From contig CBDIDR010000001.1 of the NCBI GenBank assembly GCA_965277895.1, positions 1 to 64,000 of the forward strand: a DNA stretch of 64,000 nucleotides, given 5' to 3'. The position numbers were made by a program, and so were the translations under genes. The DNA comes from GCA-2862585 sp965277895 (GTDB lineage: Bacteria > Bacteroidota > Bacteroidia > Flavobacteriales > UBA7312). Positions within the stretch are counted from its first letter, which is position 1, and each line of letters begins with the position of its first letter. Below, one piece after another: positions 16,332 through 25,539 of this stretch. The notes beneath the pieces were generated by a model. The model was given only the letters and a program-made list of their open reading frames with translations, did no database searches and was not told where the DNA came from.

Positions 16332-18521
16332 ATGACTCTACAGATTACATCTCTTACGGATGAACTTCAAAAATATTTTGGATTCAACCGTTTTAAAAGC
16401 CAACAAGAAGCCATCATTCAAAATACACTTGATGGTAATGATGCTTTTGTAATCATGCCAACAGGCGGAGGTAAGTCTATGTGTTATCAACTACCTGCCC
16501 TTATCAGTGATGGATGTGCAGTAGTTATTTCTCCACTGATAGCATTAATGAAAAATCAAGTAGATGCTATTAGAGGGTTTAACGACAGCGACTCAATAGC
16601 TCATGTCCTTAATTCCTCCCTTTCCAAAAAAGATGTAGCAAAGGTTAAAGAGGATGTTGAAAGCGGTAAAACAAAACTTCTTTATGTAGCCCCCGAATCC
16701 CTCACTAAACAAGAAAACATAGATTATTTGAAAGATAAAAAAATCTCATTTTATGCTATCGATGAAGCACATTGCATTTCCGAATGGGGTCATGACTTTA
16801 GACCAGAATATAGAAATCTAAAAAAAATAATAGAAAATATTGGACGTGCTCCGATAATTGCTCTTACGGCTACCGCTACTACTAAGGTTAGAGAAGACAT
16901 TCAAAAGAATTTAGGAATAACTGATTGCCCTGTTTTCTTCGATTCATTCAATAGAGACAATCTTTACTACGACATCAGACCAAAAATTGATGTTGAAAAA
17001 GAAATCATTAAGTACATTAAACAGAATGAAGGCAAGTCTGGGATTGTATACTGCCTAAGCAGAAAAAAGGTTGAGGAAATTGCCGAAACTCTTCAAGTAA
17101 ATGGCATCAATGCACTGCCCTATCATGCTGGTTTAGAGAATAAAACACGTGTCAAACATCAAGATGCTTTCCTTATGGAAGATGTGGATGTTATTGTTGC
17201 AACAATAGCTTTCGGAATGGGGATTGACAAACCTGACATCCGATACGTTATTCACCATGATATACCTAAAAGTTTAGAAAGCTATTACCAAGAAACTGGA
17301 CGAGCAGGGCGTGATGGCGGAGAAGGTAATTGCGTGACCTTTTACAGCTATAACGACATTGAAAAACTTGAAAAGTTTTTACAAGGTAAGCCAGTAGCTG
17401 AACAAGAAATCGGACGTCAACTCATACTAGAAACCATTTCTTTTGCCGAAACGTCTATGTGCAGGAGGAAATATATTCTACACTATTTTGGTGAATCGTT
17501 TGACGAAGCCAATTGCAATGAAATGTGTGATAATTGCCGACATCCAAAACCTAAATTTAATGGTGAAGAGTATATCACACAATTAATAGAATGTGTCTTG
17601 GCTGTAAACGAAAGGCTAAAAGCAAAAGAAATAGTTAAAGTACTGGTTGGGGAAAGTAATGCCCTAATCAAACAACATAAGTCAGAAACTCTTGAAGAAT
17701 ATGGAAAAGGTAATCATAAATCCAAAGGGTTTTGGCATGCTGTTATTCGTCAGTCTCTGGTTAAAGGATTATTAGTAAAAGAAATTGAGAGCTATGGAAT
17801 TCTTAAAATCTCTGAAAAAGGAAAAGAATTTTTGAAAGAATCCTATGAAGTGCTATTTACAGAAGACCACGATTACGATGCTATCAATTCCAAAAATGCA
17901 GCTAGTAGCAACCAAAAATCTGCTGCTGCTGATACTGTGCTTTTCAAAAACTTGAAAGATCTCAGAAAAAAGTTTGCTAAGTCAAAAGAACTTCCTCCAA
18001 ATATAATATTTTCTGAAGCTTCTCTGATTGATATGGCTAATCAGTATCCAATTACCACTGAAGAGTTAAGTCAAATTCATGGTGTTGGACAAGGAAAAGC
18101 CAATAAATTTGGTAGACCATTTTTAGATTACATTAAGGAATATGTTGAGGAGAATGATATCGTAAGACCTGAAGATATGGTCATTAAAACTATTGCCAAA
18201 CAGTCAAGCAATAAAGTGTATATCATTCAAAGCATAGACAGAAAATTATCTATTGAAGATATCGCCTCTGCCAAAGGGCTGACAGTAGAAGACCTTATCA
18301 CTGAAATTGAAACAATAGTAGAATCAGGAACAAAAATAAACCTGAACTATTATCTAGACGATATCATTGATGAATACCAAGAAGAGGAGCTTATTGATTT
18401 CTTTAAAAACTCTGAAGAAGCAACTTTTGATGAAGCTAGAAATGAATTCGAAGAAGACGAATATACAGATGAAGAGTTAAGACTTTTCAGAATAAAGTTT
18501 ATCTCTGATGTTGCTAACTAG
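16332..18521 (+). CDS. recQ: ATP-dependent DNA helicase RecQ
   Basis: 729 residues. Walker A MPTGGGKSMCYQLP is near 40-52, the DEAH box (IDEAHCISEWGHDFRPEY) near 143, and a complete set of superfamily 2 motifs follows, including QETGRAGRDG. The RecQ zinc site uses the cysteines of CRRKYILHYF, ANC and MCDNC (about 376-402). A winged-helix region follows, then an HRDC domain (about 540-605) and a further C-terminal extension of some 110 residues with an acidic end. RecQ unwinds recombination and replication intermediates. Its TAG stop lies in a CTAG shared with the stop of the convergent M20 gene. Confidence 0.95.
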   Translation: MTLQITSLTDELQKYFGFNRFKSQQEAIIQNTLDGNDAFVIMPTGGGKSMCYQLPALISDGCAVVISPLIALMKNQVDAIRGFNDSDSIAHVLNSSLSKKDVAKVKEDVESGKTKLLYVAPESLTKQENIDYLKDKKISFYAIDEAHCISEWGHDFRPEYRNLKKIIENIGRAPIIALTATATTKVREDIQKNLGITDCPVFFDSFNRDNLYYDIRPKIDVEKEIIKYIKQNEGKSGIVYCLSRKKVEEIAETLQVNGINALPYHAGLENKTRVKHQDAFLMEDVDVIVATIAFGMGIDKPDIRYVIHHDIPKSLESYYQETGRAGRDGGEGNCVTFYSYNDIEKLEKFLQGKPVAEQEIGRQLILETISFAETSMCRRKYILHYFGESFDEANCNEMCDNCRHPKPKFNGEEYITQLIECVLAVNERLKAKEIVKVLVGESNALIKQHKSETLEEYGKGNHKSKGFWHAVIRQSLVKGLLVKEIESYGILKISEKGKEFLKESYEVLFTEDHDYDAINSKNAASSNQKSAAADTVLFKNLKDLRKKFAKSKELPPNIIFSEASLIDMANQYPITTEELSQIHGVGQGKANKFGRPFLDYIKEYVEENDIVRPEDMVIKTIAKQSSNKVYIIQSIDRKLSIEDIASAKGLTVEDLITEIETIVESGTKINLNYYLDDIIDEYQEEELIDFFKNSEEATFDEARNEFEEDEYTDEELRLFRIKFISDVAN

Positions 18522-19693
18522 CTCCTAACTGCTAACCAACTCATTAATCCTATACTGTGCTTTAAAGCGGCTTCCTCAACATTGAAATTAGGGTTGTGCA
18601 AGTGTTTTCTAGTTCCACTTTTATCCCCAACTCCTATCCTGTAAAAACACGATGGAACATGATGCGAATAATAGGCAAAATCCTCTGCAGTCATTCGCTT
18701 TGGAATTTTTATAACGCTATTGCTACCCATAAACTCTGAAGCTTGATGAAAGCAATGTTCAGTAAACGGCACATCATTTTTTAAAAATGGGTAGCCTTTA
18801 CGAATTTCAAGATCACATTCTCCCCCCATTTCTTTAGAAGTATTAAGGCATATATCTTCGATAATTTGGTGTGCTTTTGATCTCCAATCCTCATCCATAG
18901 CTCTAAAAGTTCCTTGCATACTCACTTTTTCTGGGATAATATTGCCAGCGCTACCACCTTGAATTACACCAATAGATAATACTGAAGGCGTATCGTTTAC
19001 CTCATCAAATCTATCGTATAGGCGAGTAATTAATTTAGAGGCTATAACTAAAGGGTTTATTCGTCCTTCTGGAATAGCGGCATGGCCACCTTTACCAATA
19101 ACATCAATATAAATTTCATCAGCAGAAGCCATAAACATTCCTTCCTTCATGCCAATAATACCACAGTCTAACTCTGGTGAAACATGCTGACCTATAATTT
19201 TATTTACTTTAGGCTTTTCCAAAACACCCTCTTCAATCATCAGAGAAGCTCCTCCAGGTAATTTTTCTTCACCTGGCTGAAAAATAAGTTTAATACTTCC
19301 CTCCCACTTATCTTTTAATTCATTTAAAATACGTGCAACACCTAAAAGAGAAGCCGTATGAAAATCATGACCACAGGCATGCATAACGCCATTATTTTTC
19401 GAGGCATAACTAACATTATTCATTTCATGTATCGGCAAAGCATCTATATCTGCTCTAAGGGCTATACATTTAGAATCAGGATTTTGACCTTTGATAAGTG
19501 CCACTACACCTGTTTCAACAATACCCGACTCAAAAGAAATTCCGTATTCCGTTAGCTTTTCTTGTATGAATTTTGAGGTTTCATATTCTTTAAATGACAG
19601 TTCAGGATATTCATGCAATCGTCTTCGAATCGCAATAATATCTTCAAAATACTGTTCAGATAAAGCTAATATTTGAGGTTTTAACTGACTCAT
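18518..19693 (-). CDS. M20 family amidohydrolase / metallopeptidase
   Basis: 391 residues. A zinc amidohydrolase of the M20D type (hippurate hydrolase, IAA-amino-acid hydrolase, N-acetyl-diaminopimelate deacetylase). Metal ligands are in MHACGHDFHTA (about 105-115) and QPGEEKLPGGA; a small dimerisation domain lies near 185-300. The substrate cannot be told. The start overlaps the end of the TauE/SafE gene by 4 nt, so they form a pair, and its stop overlaps that of recQ. Confidence 0.85.
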   Translation of the reverse strand: MSQLKPQILALSEQYFEDIIAIRRRLHEYPELSFKEYETSKFIQEKLTEYGISFESGIVETGVVALIKGQNPDSKCIALRADIDALPIHEMNNVSYASKNNGVMHACGHDFHTASLLGVARILNELKDKWEGSIKLIFQPGEEKLPGGASLMIEEGVLEKPKVNKIIGQHVSPELDCGIIGMKEGMFMASADEIYIDVIGKGGHAAIPEGRINPLVIASKLITRLYDRFDEVNDTPSVLSIGVIQGGSAGNIIPEKVSMQGTFRAMDEDWRSKAHQIIEDICLNTSKEMGGECDLEIRKGYPFLKNDVPFTEHCFHQASEFMGSNSVIKIPKRMTAEDFAYYSHHVPSCFYRIGVGDKSGTRKHLHNPNFNVEEAALKHSIGLMSWLAVRS

Positions 19694-20058
19694 TTCGAAA
19701 ACATAAGTTTTATTCCTCCAATTAATAGCATTAGTCCAAATACTTTCTTCAAAGTCTTTGAGTCAATATTTACAGCCCACTTGGAGCTGAAATAACCGCC
19801 TATAACAAATGCTAAAGATATAATTAGTGCGTATTTCCAGTTTACAAAACCTTCTTTATGATAGTTCCATGCTGCCAAAATTCCAATTGGTGGCAACATA
19901 ACAGCTAAACTGGTGCCCTGTGCACTATGCTGCCCCATTCCAATCAACAGCATTAACAAAGGAATAATGATAATTCCGCCACCTACGCCTATAAATCCAC
20001 TGAGGAGACCGGCACAAAGACCTATTAAAACCAGAAAAAGTAATGTTACAAAAGACAT
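19690..20058 (-). CDS. Half-size TauE/SafE (TSUP) family membrane protein
   Basis: 122 residues from ATG 20058; an ATG at 20106 would add 16 polar residues but would share its start region with the divergent gene, so I prefer 20058. Four helices with the TSUP pattern: SGFIGVGGGIIIIPLLM, then GTSLAVMLPP and a final GLMLLIGGIKLMF. Most TSUP permeases are twice this size with two such repeats, so this one should act as a dimer. The family exports or imports sulfur compounds and organic anions. Coupled to the M20 gene by a 4-nt overlap. Confidence 0.82.
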   Translation of the reverse strand: MSFVTLLFLVLIGLCAGLLSGFIGVGGGIIIIPLLMLLIGMGQHSAQGTSLAVMLPPIGILAAWNYHKEGFVNWKYALIISLAFVIGGYFSSKWAVNIDSKTLKKVFGLMLLIGGIKLMFSK

Positions 20059-20069
20059 AATATAATTTC

Positions 20070-20101
20070 CTTGCGAAGATATGTAATTCAAAATATCTTT
20101 G
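20070..20101 (+). promoter_or_regulatory. Promoter of the MBL-fold hydrolase gene, next to the start codon
   Basis: CTTG (20070-20073) is followed after 20 nt by TATCTTTG (20094-20101), a perfect TAnnTTTG. The ATG at 20106 is only 4 nt beyond the box, so the mRNA should be leaderless. Confidence 0.6.
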
Positions 20102-20105
20102 CTCA

Positions 20106-20747
20106 ATGATAAAAATTCAATCCTTTACCTTCAATGGCTTTCAAGAGAACACTTATGTTCTATTTGACGAGAGTAAGAAATGCATCATTATAGACCCAGG
20201 TTGCTATGAACAAAATGAAAAGCTAGAACTGGAAAGATTCATAGTTGACAACGAACTTGAAGCAGTAAAGCTTATAAATACACATTGCCACATTGACCAT
20301 GTTTTGGGAAACCGATTTGTAGCGGAAAAATGGGGCTTGGATTTGGAAATGCATGAACTAGACCTGCCCACATTACGTTCTGTAAAGGACTACTGTCAAC
20401 TTTATGGATTTCATAATTATGAAGAAAGTCCAGAGCCTTCGACTTTCTTAAAAGAGGGTGATAAGATACATTTTGGAAATAGTAGTCTTGATGTTTTATT
20501 TGCTCCTGGCCATGCCCCAGGACATATTGTCCTTTATTCCAAAGAACAGCATTTTGTAATCGGAGGAGATGTTCTCTTTCAGATGAGTATCGGACGAACA
20601 GACTTGCCTGGTGGCGACTACGACACACTCATTAGCAGTATAAAAGATAAATTACTGCCACTAGATGAACAAACAAAAGTCTATTGCGGTCATGGTCCAA
20701 GTACTACTATAGGGTTTGAAAAAGCAAACAATCCTTTTCTAAAATAG
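20106..20747 (+). CDS. MBL-fold metallo-hydrolase (glyoxalase II-like)
   Basis: 213 residues with the full metallo-beta-lactamase-fold metal set: THCHIDHVLGN (HxHxDH, about 59-64), APGHAPGHIVLY, GGDVLFQMSIGRTDLPGG and VYCGHGPSTT. The short length, without the glyoxalase II C-terminal helices, places it with the YcbL/GloC-like hydrolases, which split glutathione thioesters or related substrates. The true substrate is unknown. Monocistronic, with a promoter right at its start codon. Confidence 0.88.
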   Translation: MIKIQSFTFNGFQENTYVLFDESKKCIIIDPGCYEQNEKLELERFIVDNELEAVKLINTHCHIDHVLGNRFVAEKWGLDLEMHELDLPTLRSVKDYCQLYGFHNYEESPEPSTFLKEGDKIHFGNSSLDVLFAPGHAPGHIVLYSKEQHFVIGGDVLFQMSIGRTDLPGGDYDTLISSIKDKLLPLDEQTKVYCGHGPSTTIGFEKANNPFLK

Positions 20748-20764
20748 CAGTTATAAAATGATAT

Positions 20765-21991
20765 TTAACTTTCTGAATAGTTTTTCTTCTCGTAATCTAA
20801 AATCAGAAGATAATAGGTAAACACACCAAATGCATAAAGTCCTGCGGTGATGTAAAAAATATAAGCGTAGGGTAAATCCATAGCTTTCAAAAACCTAAAT
20901 ATCTGAGAACTAAAATACCAACTACCACTCCATATGGCAGCAGTAATCGCACTCAAAATTTCTTGATTATTTTTTCCGACATAATTCATGGTCAACTCGG
21001 AAGTCATTGGTGCTGCCATATTCATTAATGGTGTTCGTATCCAAAAACATAGAACGGCTAAGGGCAAGGCCCACCAATACTCAACAAAAAATTCAGTTGT
21101 AGCCAAAGCCACCAAAGCAATTACTGCAATGGATTGCGTTAAGGTAATTCCCAACTTAAAACCGAGCATGTCTTTTACCTTAGGAACTAGAAGAGCCATC
21201 GTAGCGACTAACAAACTAGCTCCTCCTCCAATCAAAGCAAAGTCAGAAGAGTCCACATCAAAACTATGATAGAAAAAGAGATTTATAAAGGGTATGGTCA
21301 GACCAGCTCCAATCGAAATAATTATGGTTGGAACAATTGCTTTGGTCACTAACCACCAATCATAAGACGCCAACCGAACACCTTTTTTATCGGCTATAAC
21401 ATCCTCTTCCTTGAGTTGAAATAGAAAATAAATTCCTGCTAAACCTATTACCGAAATAATTATCAATATAATTCCCTCATCAAAGTTGCTAAACATACTA
21501 CCCAAAAGAAATATGATAATGCTACTGGCTATAGTACCAAAACTGTGGGTCGCATAATTTAAGGAAATAGCATGGGACTGGTTTTCTTTTTTGGTACTCC
21601 TCATTATATAAGGCAGACTGCTCACTTGGAAACAGGTAAAGACTACTCCCCAAAAAATAAATAATGCTGGTAAAATCGAATAAAATCCTTTTGAAATAGC
21701 TAAAACCATAGTTATTGCAACAAAAGGCACTCCAAAACTACCTATTAGAAAAAAAGGCTTGAGTCGTTTTCCTTTGATATAAAATCCTAGAGGAAATGCT
21801 AAAACCATAACAGCTAAAAATCTATAGGAAATGAAGTTCGCAATCTCAGGATCAGTGAATCCCGATTTAGCAAGGTAAATATTAAGTATTAGAAAAAATG
21901 CTGCACCAATAAGCTGAATAAAAAATTCAGCTTTTATCATGAACAAAACGTGTTCTTCTAACTGGGCATATGCTTTTAAAACTTTTCTCAA
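20765..21991 (-). CDS. MFS-type transporter, last gene of the kynurenine run
   Basis: 408 residues and about 12 helices. The N-terminal half has SYRFLAVMVLAFPLGFYIKGKRLKPF where the MFS loop 2-3 motif belongs, in degenerate form. It overlaps the end of kmo by 4 nt, so it is coupled to kmo and kynU. Transport of tryptophan, kynurenine or a product is a context-based guess only. A general MFS permease is all the sequence supports. Confidence 0.75.
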   Translation of the reverse strand: MRKVLKAYAQLEEHVLFMIKAEFFIQLIGAAFFLILNIYLAKSGFTDPEIANFISYRFLAVMVLAFPLGFYIKGKRLKPFFLIGSFGVPFVAITMVLAISKGFYSILPALFIFWGVVFTCFQVSSLPYIMRSTKKENQSHAISLNYATHSFGTIASSIIIFLLGSMFSNFDEGIILIIISVIGLAGIYFLFQLKEEDVIADKKGVRLASYDWWLVTKAIVPTIIISIGAGLTIPFINLFFYHSFDVDSSDFALIGGGASLLVATMALLVPKVKDMLGFKLGITLTQSIAVIALVALATTEFFVEYWWALPLAVLCFWIRTPLMNMAAPMTSELTMNYVGKNNQEILSAITAAIWSGSWYFSSQIFRFLKAMDLPYAYIFYITAGLYAFGVFTYYLLILDYEKKNYSES

Positions 21992-23325
21992 TCAATTAAG
22001 CTTAACATCTTCTCTTCCACTTCCTCACTATCCCAAATATTTTCGATGTTGGGTAAGCTCATTATTTCTTTCATCAATTGTTCTTGATGTTGCCCTATCT
22101 TCCAAGCCTCAGAATATCTAATAGTGCTGAAAGAAACCATAGAATAGAGTGGCAACCATTTTTCAGGGTATTTATTAGAGAAATGAAGTTCTATTTTTTT
22201 CTGCAACAAAAATTGAGGATCGGCAGTTTTGTCTCTCATCACAATAAAATTATGCATGGATAAGTCTTGCACTCCATCCCCATCAGGTTTTCTAATTTCT
22301 GAATATTCCTTAAAACAACTCATAAAGTCATCACCGTGTTTATCCATTAATTCGTCTAACACAAAACAACCTTCAAAACCAGCGTTCATACCTTGCCCAT
22401 AAAAAGGAACAGTAGCATGTGCAGCATCACCAATCAACAGCACTTTATCGTCAACCACCCACGGGTCACAACGCATAATAGCAAGCGATGAGGTCGGATT
22501 GTTAAAATATTCTTCAACAAGATTAGGTATTAAATCTAGTGTATCTGGAAAAACATCTTTGAAGAAATTATAAACCTGCTCCTCTGTTTTTAGATTTTCA
22601 AAAGAATGCTCTCCCTCAAAAGGAAAGAACAATGTACAGGTAAAACTCCCATCCATATTCGGAAGAGCAATGAGCATGTAATTTCCTCTGGGCCATATGT
22701 GTAAGGCATTTACTTCTAGTTTATGAGAATCATCCTCATTAGCTGGAATAGTTAACTCTTTGTAGCCATGCTCTATATAATGTTGTGAATATTGAAAACG
22801 GTCTTGTCTAACCATTTTAGAACGAATAACGGAATATGCACCATCGGCACCAATAATCATATTGGCATCAACTGTTTTCCTCTCTCCGCTTTTATGTTCA
22901 AAAACAGCCTCTGCAGTTTTCAAATCAACATCAACACACCTGTAATCAAAATGTAAATTGACATTTTCCTGTTCACCGGCTAAAGTCATTAGCAACTGAT
23001 TCAGTCCACCTCTTGAAACCGAATATATAGCTTCGCCATCTTGTCCATAGGCTTGGTCGGTAAGCGTTCCATCCACAGCATGCATCACTCTTTTATACAT
23101 CGGAATAGCCATTTTACTCACTTCGGTATCAATTCCTACTTTTTTAAGAGCATTCCATCCTCTTGCAGATAGTGCTAAATTTATTGAACGACCTGCAGCC
23201 AATTCTACCTTTCTCATATCAGGTCTACGCTCAAAAACCTCAACGTCAAATCCTTTTTTAGAGAGATAAATGGCTTCCAATGAGCCTACTAAACCAGCAC
23301 CGGCAATTGTTACTTTTTTTCTCAT
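21988..23325 (-). CDS. kmo: Kynurenine 3-monooxygenase
   Basis: 445 residues. FAD-dependent aromatic hydroxylase converting L-kynurenine to 3-hydroxykynurenine with NADPH and O2. The FAD fold starts at the N-terminus (VTIAGAGLVGSLEAI), GADGAYSVIR and LIGDAAHATVPFYGQGMNAGFEG are the hydroxylase motifs, and the ERRPDMRK and GRSINLALSARGW stretches are specific to KMO. It overlaps kynU upstream by 4 nt and the MFS gene downstream by 4 nt. With kynU it would supply 3-hydroxyanthranilate for NAD synthesis or tryptophan breakdown; tryptophan dioxygenase and 3-hydroxyanthranilate dioxygenase are not in the window. Confidence 0.95.
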   Translation of the reverse strand: MRKKVTIAGAGLVGSLEAIYLSKKGFDVEVFERRPDMRKVELAAGRSINLALSARGWNALKKVGIDTEVSKMAIPMYKRVMHAVDGTLTDQAYGQDGEAIYSVSRGGLNQLLMTLAGEQENVNLHFDYRCVDVDLKTAEAVFEHKSGERKTVDANMIIGADGAYSVIRSKMVRQDRFQYSQHYIEHGYKELTIPANEDDSHKLEVNALHIWPRGNYMLIALPNMDGSFTCTLFFPFEGEHSFENLKTEEQVYNFFKDVFPDTLDLIPNLVEEYFNNPTSSLAIMRCDPWVVDDKVLLIGDAAHATVPFYGQGMNAGFEGCFVLDELMDKHGDDFMSCFKEYSEIRKPDGDGVQDLSMHNFIVMRDKTADPQFLLQKKIELHFSNKYPEKWLPLYSMVSFSTIRYSEAWKIGQHQEQLMKEIMSLPNIENIWDSEEVEEKMLSLID

Positions 23326-24590
23326 GATAATGCGTTTTCTATGATTTGTCCTAATTTGAAAATATCTTCAAAACTATTGTATAGAGGCACTGGAGCTAAG
23401 CGAATCACATTAGGTTCTCGCCAATCGGCTATAACCCCTTCTTTTGTGATATAATCGAACATTTCTTTGCCTTGTCCATGCATTAAAACTGATAACTGAC
23501 ACCCTCTGTAACGCTCCTCTTTTGGAGTGATGATTTCGAAATTACAGTTGTCATAACGTTCAGAAATATCATTGAAAACAAATTCCATAAAGTTGGTCAG
23601 TTTTCTACTTTTTTCAATGAGCTTTGGCAAGCCTACCTCATCAAAAATATCCATACTCGCTTTACAAGGTGCCATGGAAAAAACCGCTGCGTTGGACAAT
23701 TGCCAGCCTTGAGCTCCTTTCATGGGAACAAAGCCTTTTTCCATCAGAAAACGACGCTCCTCATCGTGTCCCCACCAACCAGCAAAACGTGGCAAATCTT
23801 TATTATTTTCATGTTTATTATGAACAAATATTCCAGAAACACTACCTGGACCCGAGTTCAAATATTTATAAGAACACCAACATGCAAAATCAACTCCCCA
23901 ATCGTGAAGATTAAGTGAAACATTGCCTACACCATGTGCTAAATCAAAGCCAACAAAAGCCCCAACTTCTTTAGCTACCTCTGTAATCTTTGGCATGTCA
24001 AAAACCTGTCCCGTGTAGTAATTAACCCCACCCCAAAACACCAAGGCGAGCTCATCACCAACTTCTTCTATACACGATAGAATATCTTCCTCTCTTATGC
24101 AATACTCTCCTTCTCTTGGACTAACTTCTATAATTGTTTCTTCAGGATTTAAGCCATGAAATTTAACTTGACTTTCAAGCATGTATTGATCAGATGGAAA
24201 AGCCTTAGCTTCACATATAATCTTAGTACGTTTTCCTTTTGGTTGATAAAAGGATACCATCATTAGGTGTAGATTAACACTCAAACCATTCATAGCAACT
24301 ACTTCATCAGGCTGAGCACCAACAAGCCTTGCAAAAGGCTCACTCAAAATTTTATGGTATGAGACCCACGGATTTTTAGCTTCAAAATGACCTTCTACAC
24401 CAAATTTGGCCCAATCGTCTAGCTCTTGCATCAAATGAGATTTAACAGTTTTAGGCTGCAAGCCCAATGAGTTACCAGTAAAATAAAGGGCATCTTTACC
24501 ATTGACAGTTGGAATATGAAACCTCTGTCTGTAATCAGATAATTCATCTGATTTATCAAATTGTAAAGCAAATTCTAAGGAGTTTTGCAT
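23322..24590 (-). CDS. kynU: Kynureninase
   Basis: 422 residues, the normal size. PLP enzyme that splits 3-hydroxykynurenine (or kynurenine) into 3-hydroxyanthranilate (or anthranilate) and alanine. FTGNSLGLQPK, GFDLAHGVGN and the PLP-lysine region (CWCSYKYLNSGPGSVSG) are typical. It lies 9 nt downstream of the membrane prenyltransferase-like gene and overlaps kmo by 4 nt, giving one transcript of four genes. Confidence 0.96.
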   Translation of the reverse strand: MQNSLEFALQFDKSDELSDYRQRFHIPTVNGKDALYFTGNSLGLQPKTVKSHLMQELDDWAKFGVEGHFEAKNPWVSYHKILSEPFARLVGAQPDEVVAMNGLSVNLHLMMVSFYQPKGKRTKIICEAKAFPSDQYMLESQVKFHGLNPEETIIEVSPREGEYCIREEDILSCIEEVGDELALVFWGGVNYYTGQVFDMPKITEVAKEVGAFVGFDLAHGVGNVSLNLHDWGVDFACWCSYKYLNSGPGSVSGIFVHNKHENNKDLPRFAGWWGHDEERRFLMEKGFVPMKGAQGWQLSNAAVFSMAPCKASMDIFDEVGLPKLIEKSRKLTNFMEFVFNDISERYDNCNFEIITPKEERYRGCQLSVLMHGQGKEMFDYITKEGVIADWREPNVIRLAPVPLYNSFEDIFKLGQIIENALS

Positions 24591-24599
24591 AGCATAAAA

Positions 24600-25466
24600 T
24601 TAGGGTACGAAGATACCAAAAGCCATTGGGATAATAAAAAGAAGTAAATACATTAATAAACTACTTGCTTCCATCCAAAAGGTATAGAAGGTTTCATTCT
24701 TTTCTTCATTTGTTTTGTAAATCAAAACACCAACATAAAGAGATGTTAAAAGTAAGGCTATCAATAATAGCACCGAAAAATCTACAAACAGAAAATGTGC
24801 GATAGATAATAATTCATAGAACGCCAAAAACCATAAAGCAAGCCATTTGGATTTTTCTACGCCAAATAGCTGAGGAATTGTTTTCATAGACTGCTTATCA
24901 TATTTCAAATCACGGATATCAAAAGGTATAGTTATTGATAACACAAAAAAGAATCTACTTGCCATTAACAAACAAACCTCAGTGGAAAAAGAAGTATCGC
25001 TTTCGCTTACAACTAAACCTACACTGACAATTGTCCAAACCACTACAATTAAAAAGATTTTAAGCCCAGGAATTTCCCTTAGGATTATCCTACGCCCAAA
25101 AAAGGTATAGGTGAGGGGATATAGCAATGTTATAAATACCGCAGGGACTAAAAGATATAAAGATTGAAGTGAAAGAGAGAATGAAAAATATAGTGTAAGC
25201 ACAAATGACAATACTGAGATAATCTTCAACAATCCTTCCCGTTGTTTTAGCCATTGTAATTGACCAAATCCACTTTCGGAAGATTTAAATCTTACATATC
25301 TCTGAAAGTTGTAGCTGAATAATGAAGAGAAAAATACAAAGGGTAATATGTGAGTGATATCTACATTTAGAAGAATTGCGGAGCTTTGGCAAAGGGCTAC
25401 TACGCAGGCTGAAATAAATAGATTACTGATTAGAAAAAAGTCATTCAATTTTTTTAGCCAAGACAT
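24600..25466 (-). CDS. UbiA-like membrane protein, distant prenyltransferase family member
   Basis: 288 residues, about eight to nine helices. The second aspartate motif of UbiA prenyltransferases is recognisable in IPFDIRDLKYDKQSMKTIP (about 180-198), but the usual first NDxxD motif near residue 60 is replaced by YNFQRYVRF, lacking the metal-binding aspartates. So it may be a divergent enzyme or have lost prenyl transfer. It is the first gene of the run to kynU-kmo-MFS, 9 nt before kynU; any link to kynurenine metabolism is unproven. Confidence 0.6.
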   Translation of the reverse strand: MSWLKKLNDFFLISNLFISACVVALCQSSAILLNVDITHILPFVFFSSLFSYNFQRYVRFKSSESGFGQLQWLKQREGLLKIISVLSFVLTLYFSFSLSLQSLYLLVPAVFITLLYPLTYTFFGRRIILREIPGLKIFLIVVVWTIVSVGLVVSESDTSFSTEVCLLMASRFFFVLSITIPFDIRDLKYDKQSMKTIPQLFGVEKSKWLALWFLAFYELLSIAHFLFVDFSVLLLIALLLTSLYVGVLIYKTNEEKNETFYTFWMEASSLLMYLLLFIIPMAFGIFVP

Positions 25467-25470
25467 TTAT

Positions 25471-25478
25471 CAAAAATA
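25471..25478 (-). promoter_or_regulatory. -7 box of the UbiA-like/kynU/kmo/MFS run, next to the start codon
   Basis: TATTTTTG on the minus strand, 4 nt before the ATG at 25466. It predicts a leaderless transcript for the four-gene run. Confidence 0.55.
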
Positions 25479-25511
25479 TAAAATAGTAGCTTAGTTTACA
25501 GTGTCATTTTA

Positions 25512-25519
25512 TATTTTTG
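25512..25519 (+). promoter_or_regulatory. -7 box of gcvP
   Basis: TATTTTTG, 20 nt before ATG 25540. It lies downstream of the alternative GTG 25501, which argues for the ATG as the real start. Confidence 0.5.
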
Positions 25520-25539
25520 TACCAGCAAATATTTTATCG

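Noticed and set aside
25501..25539. Longer gcvP start at GTG 25501
   Set aside because: The added residues do not match the family N-terminus and the codon lies upstream of the -7 box at 25512-25519.
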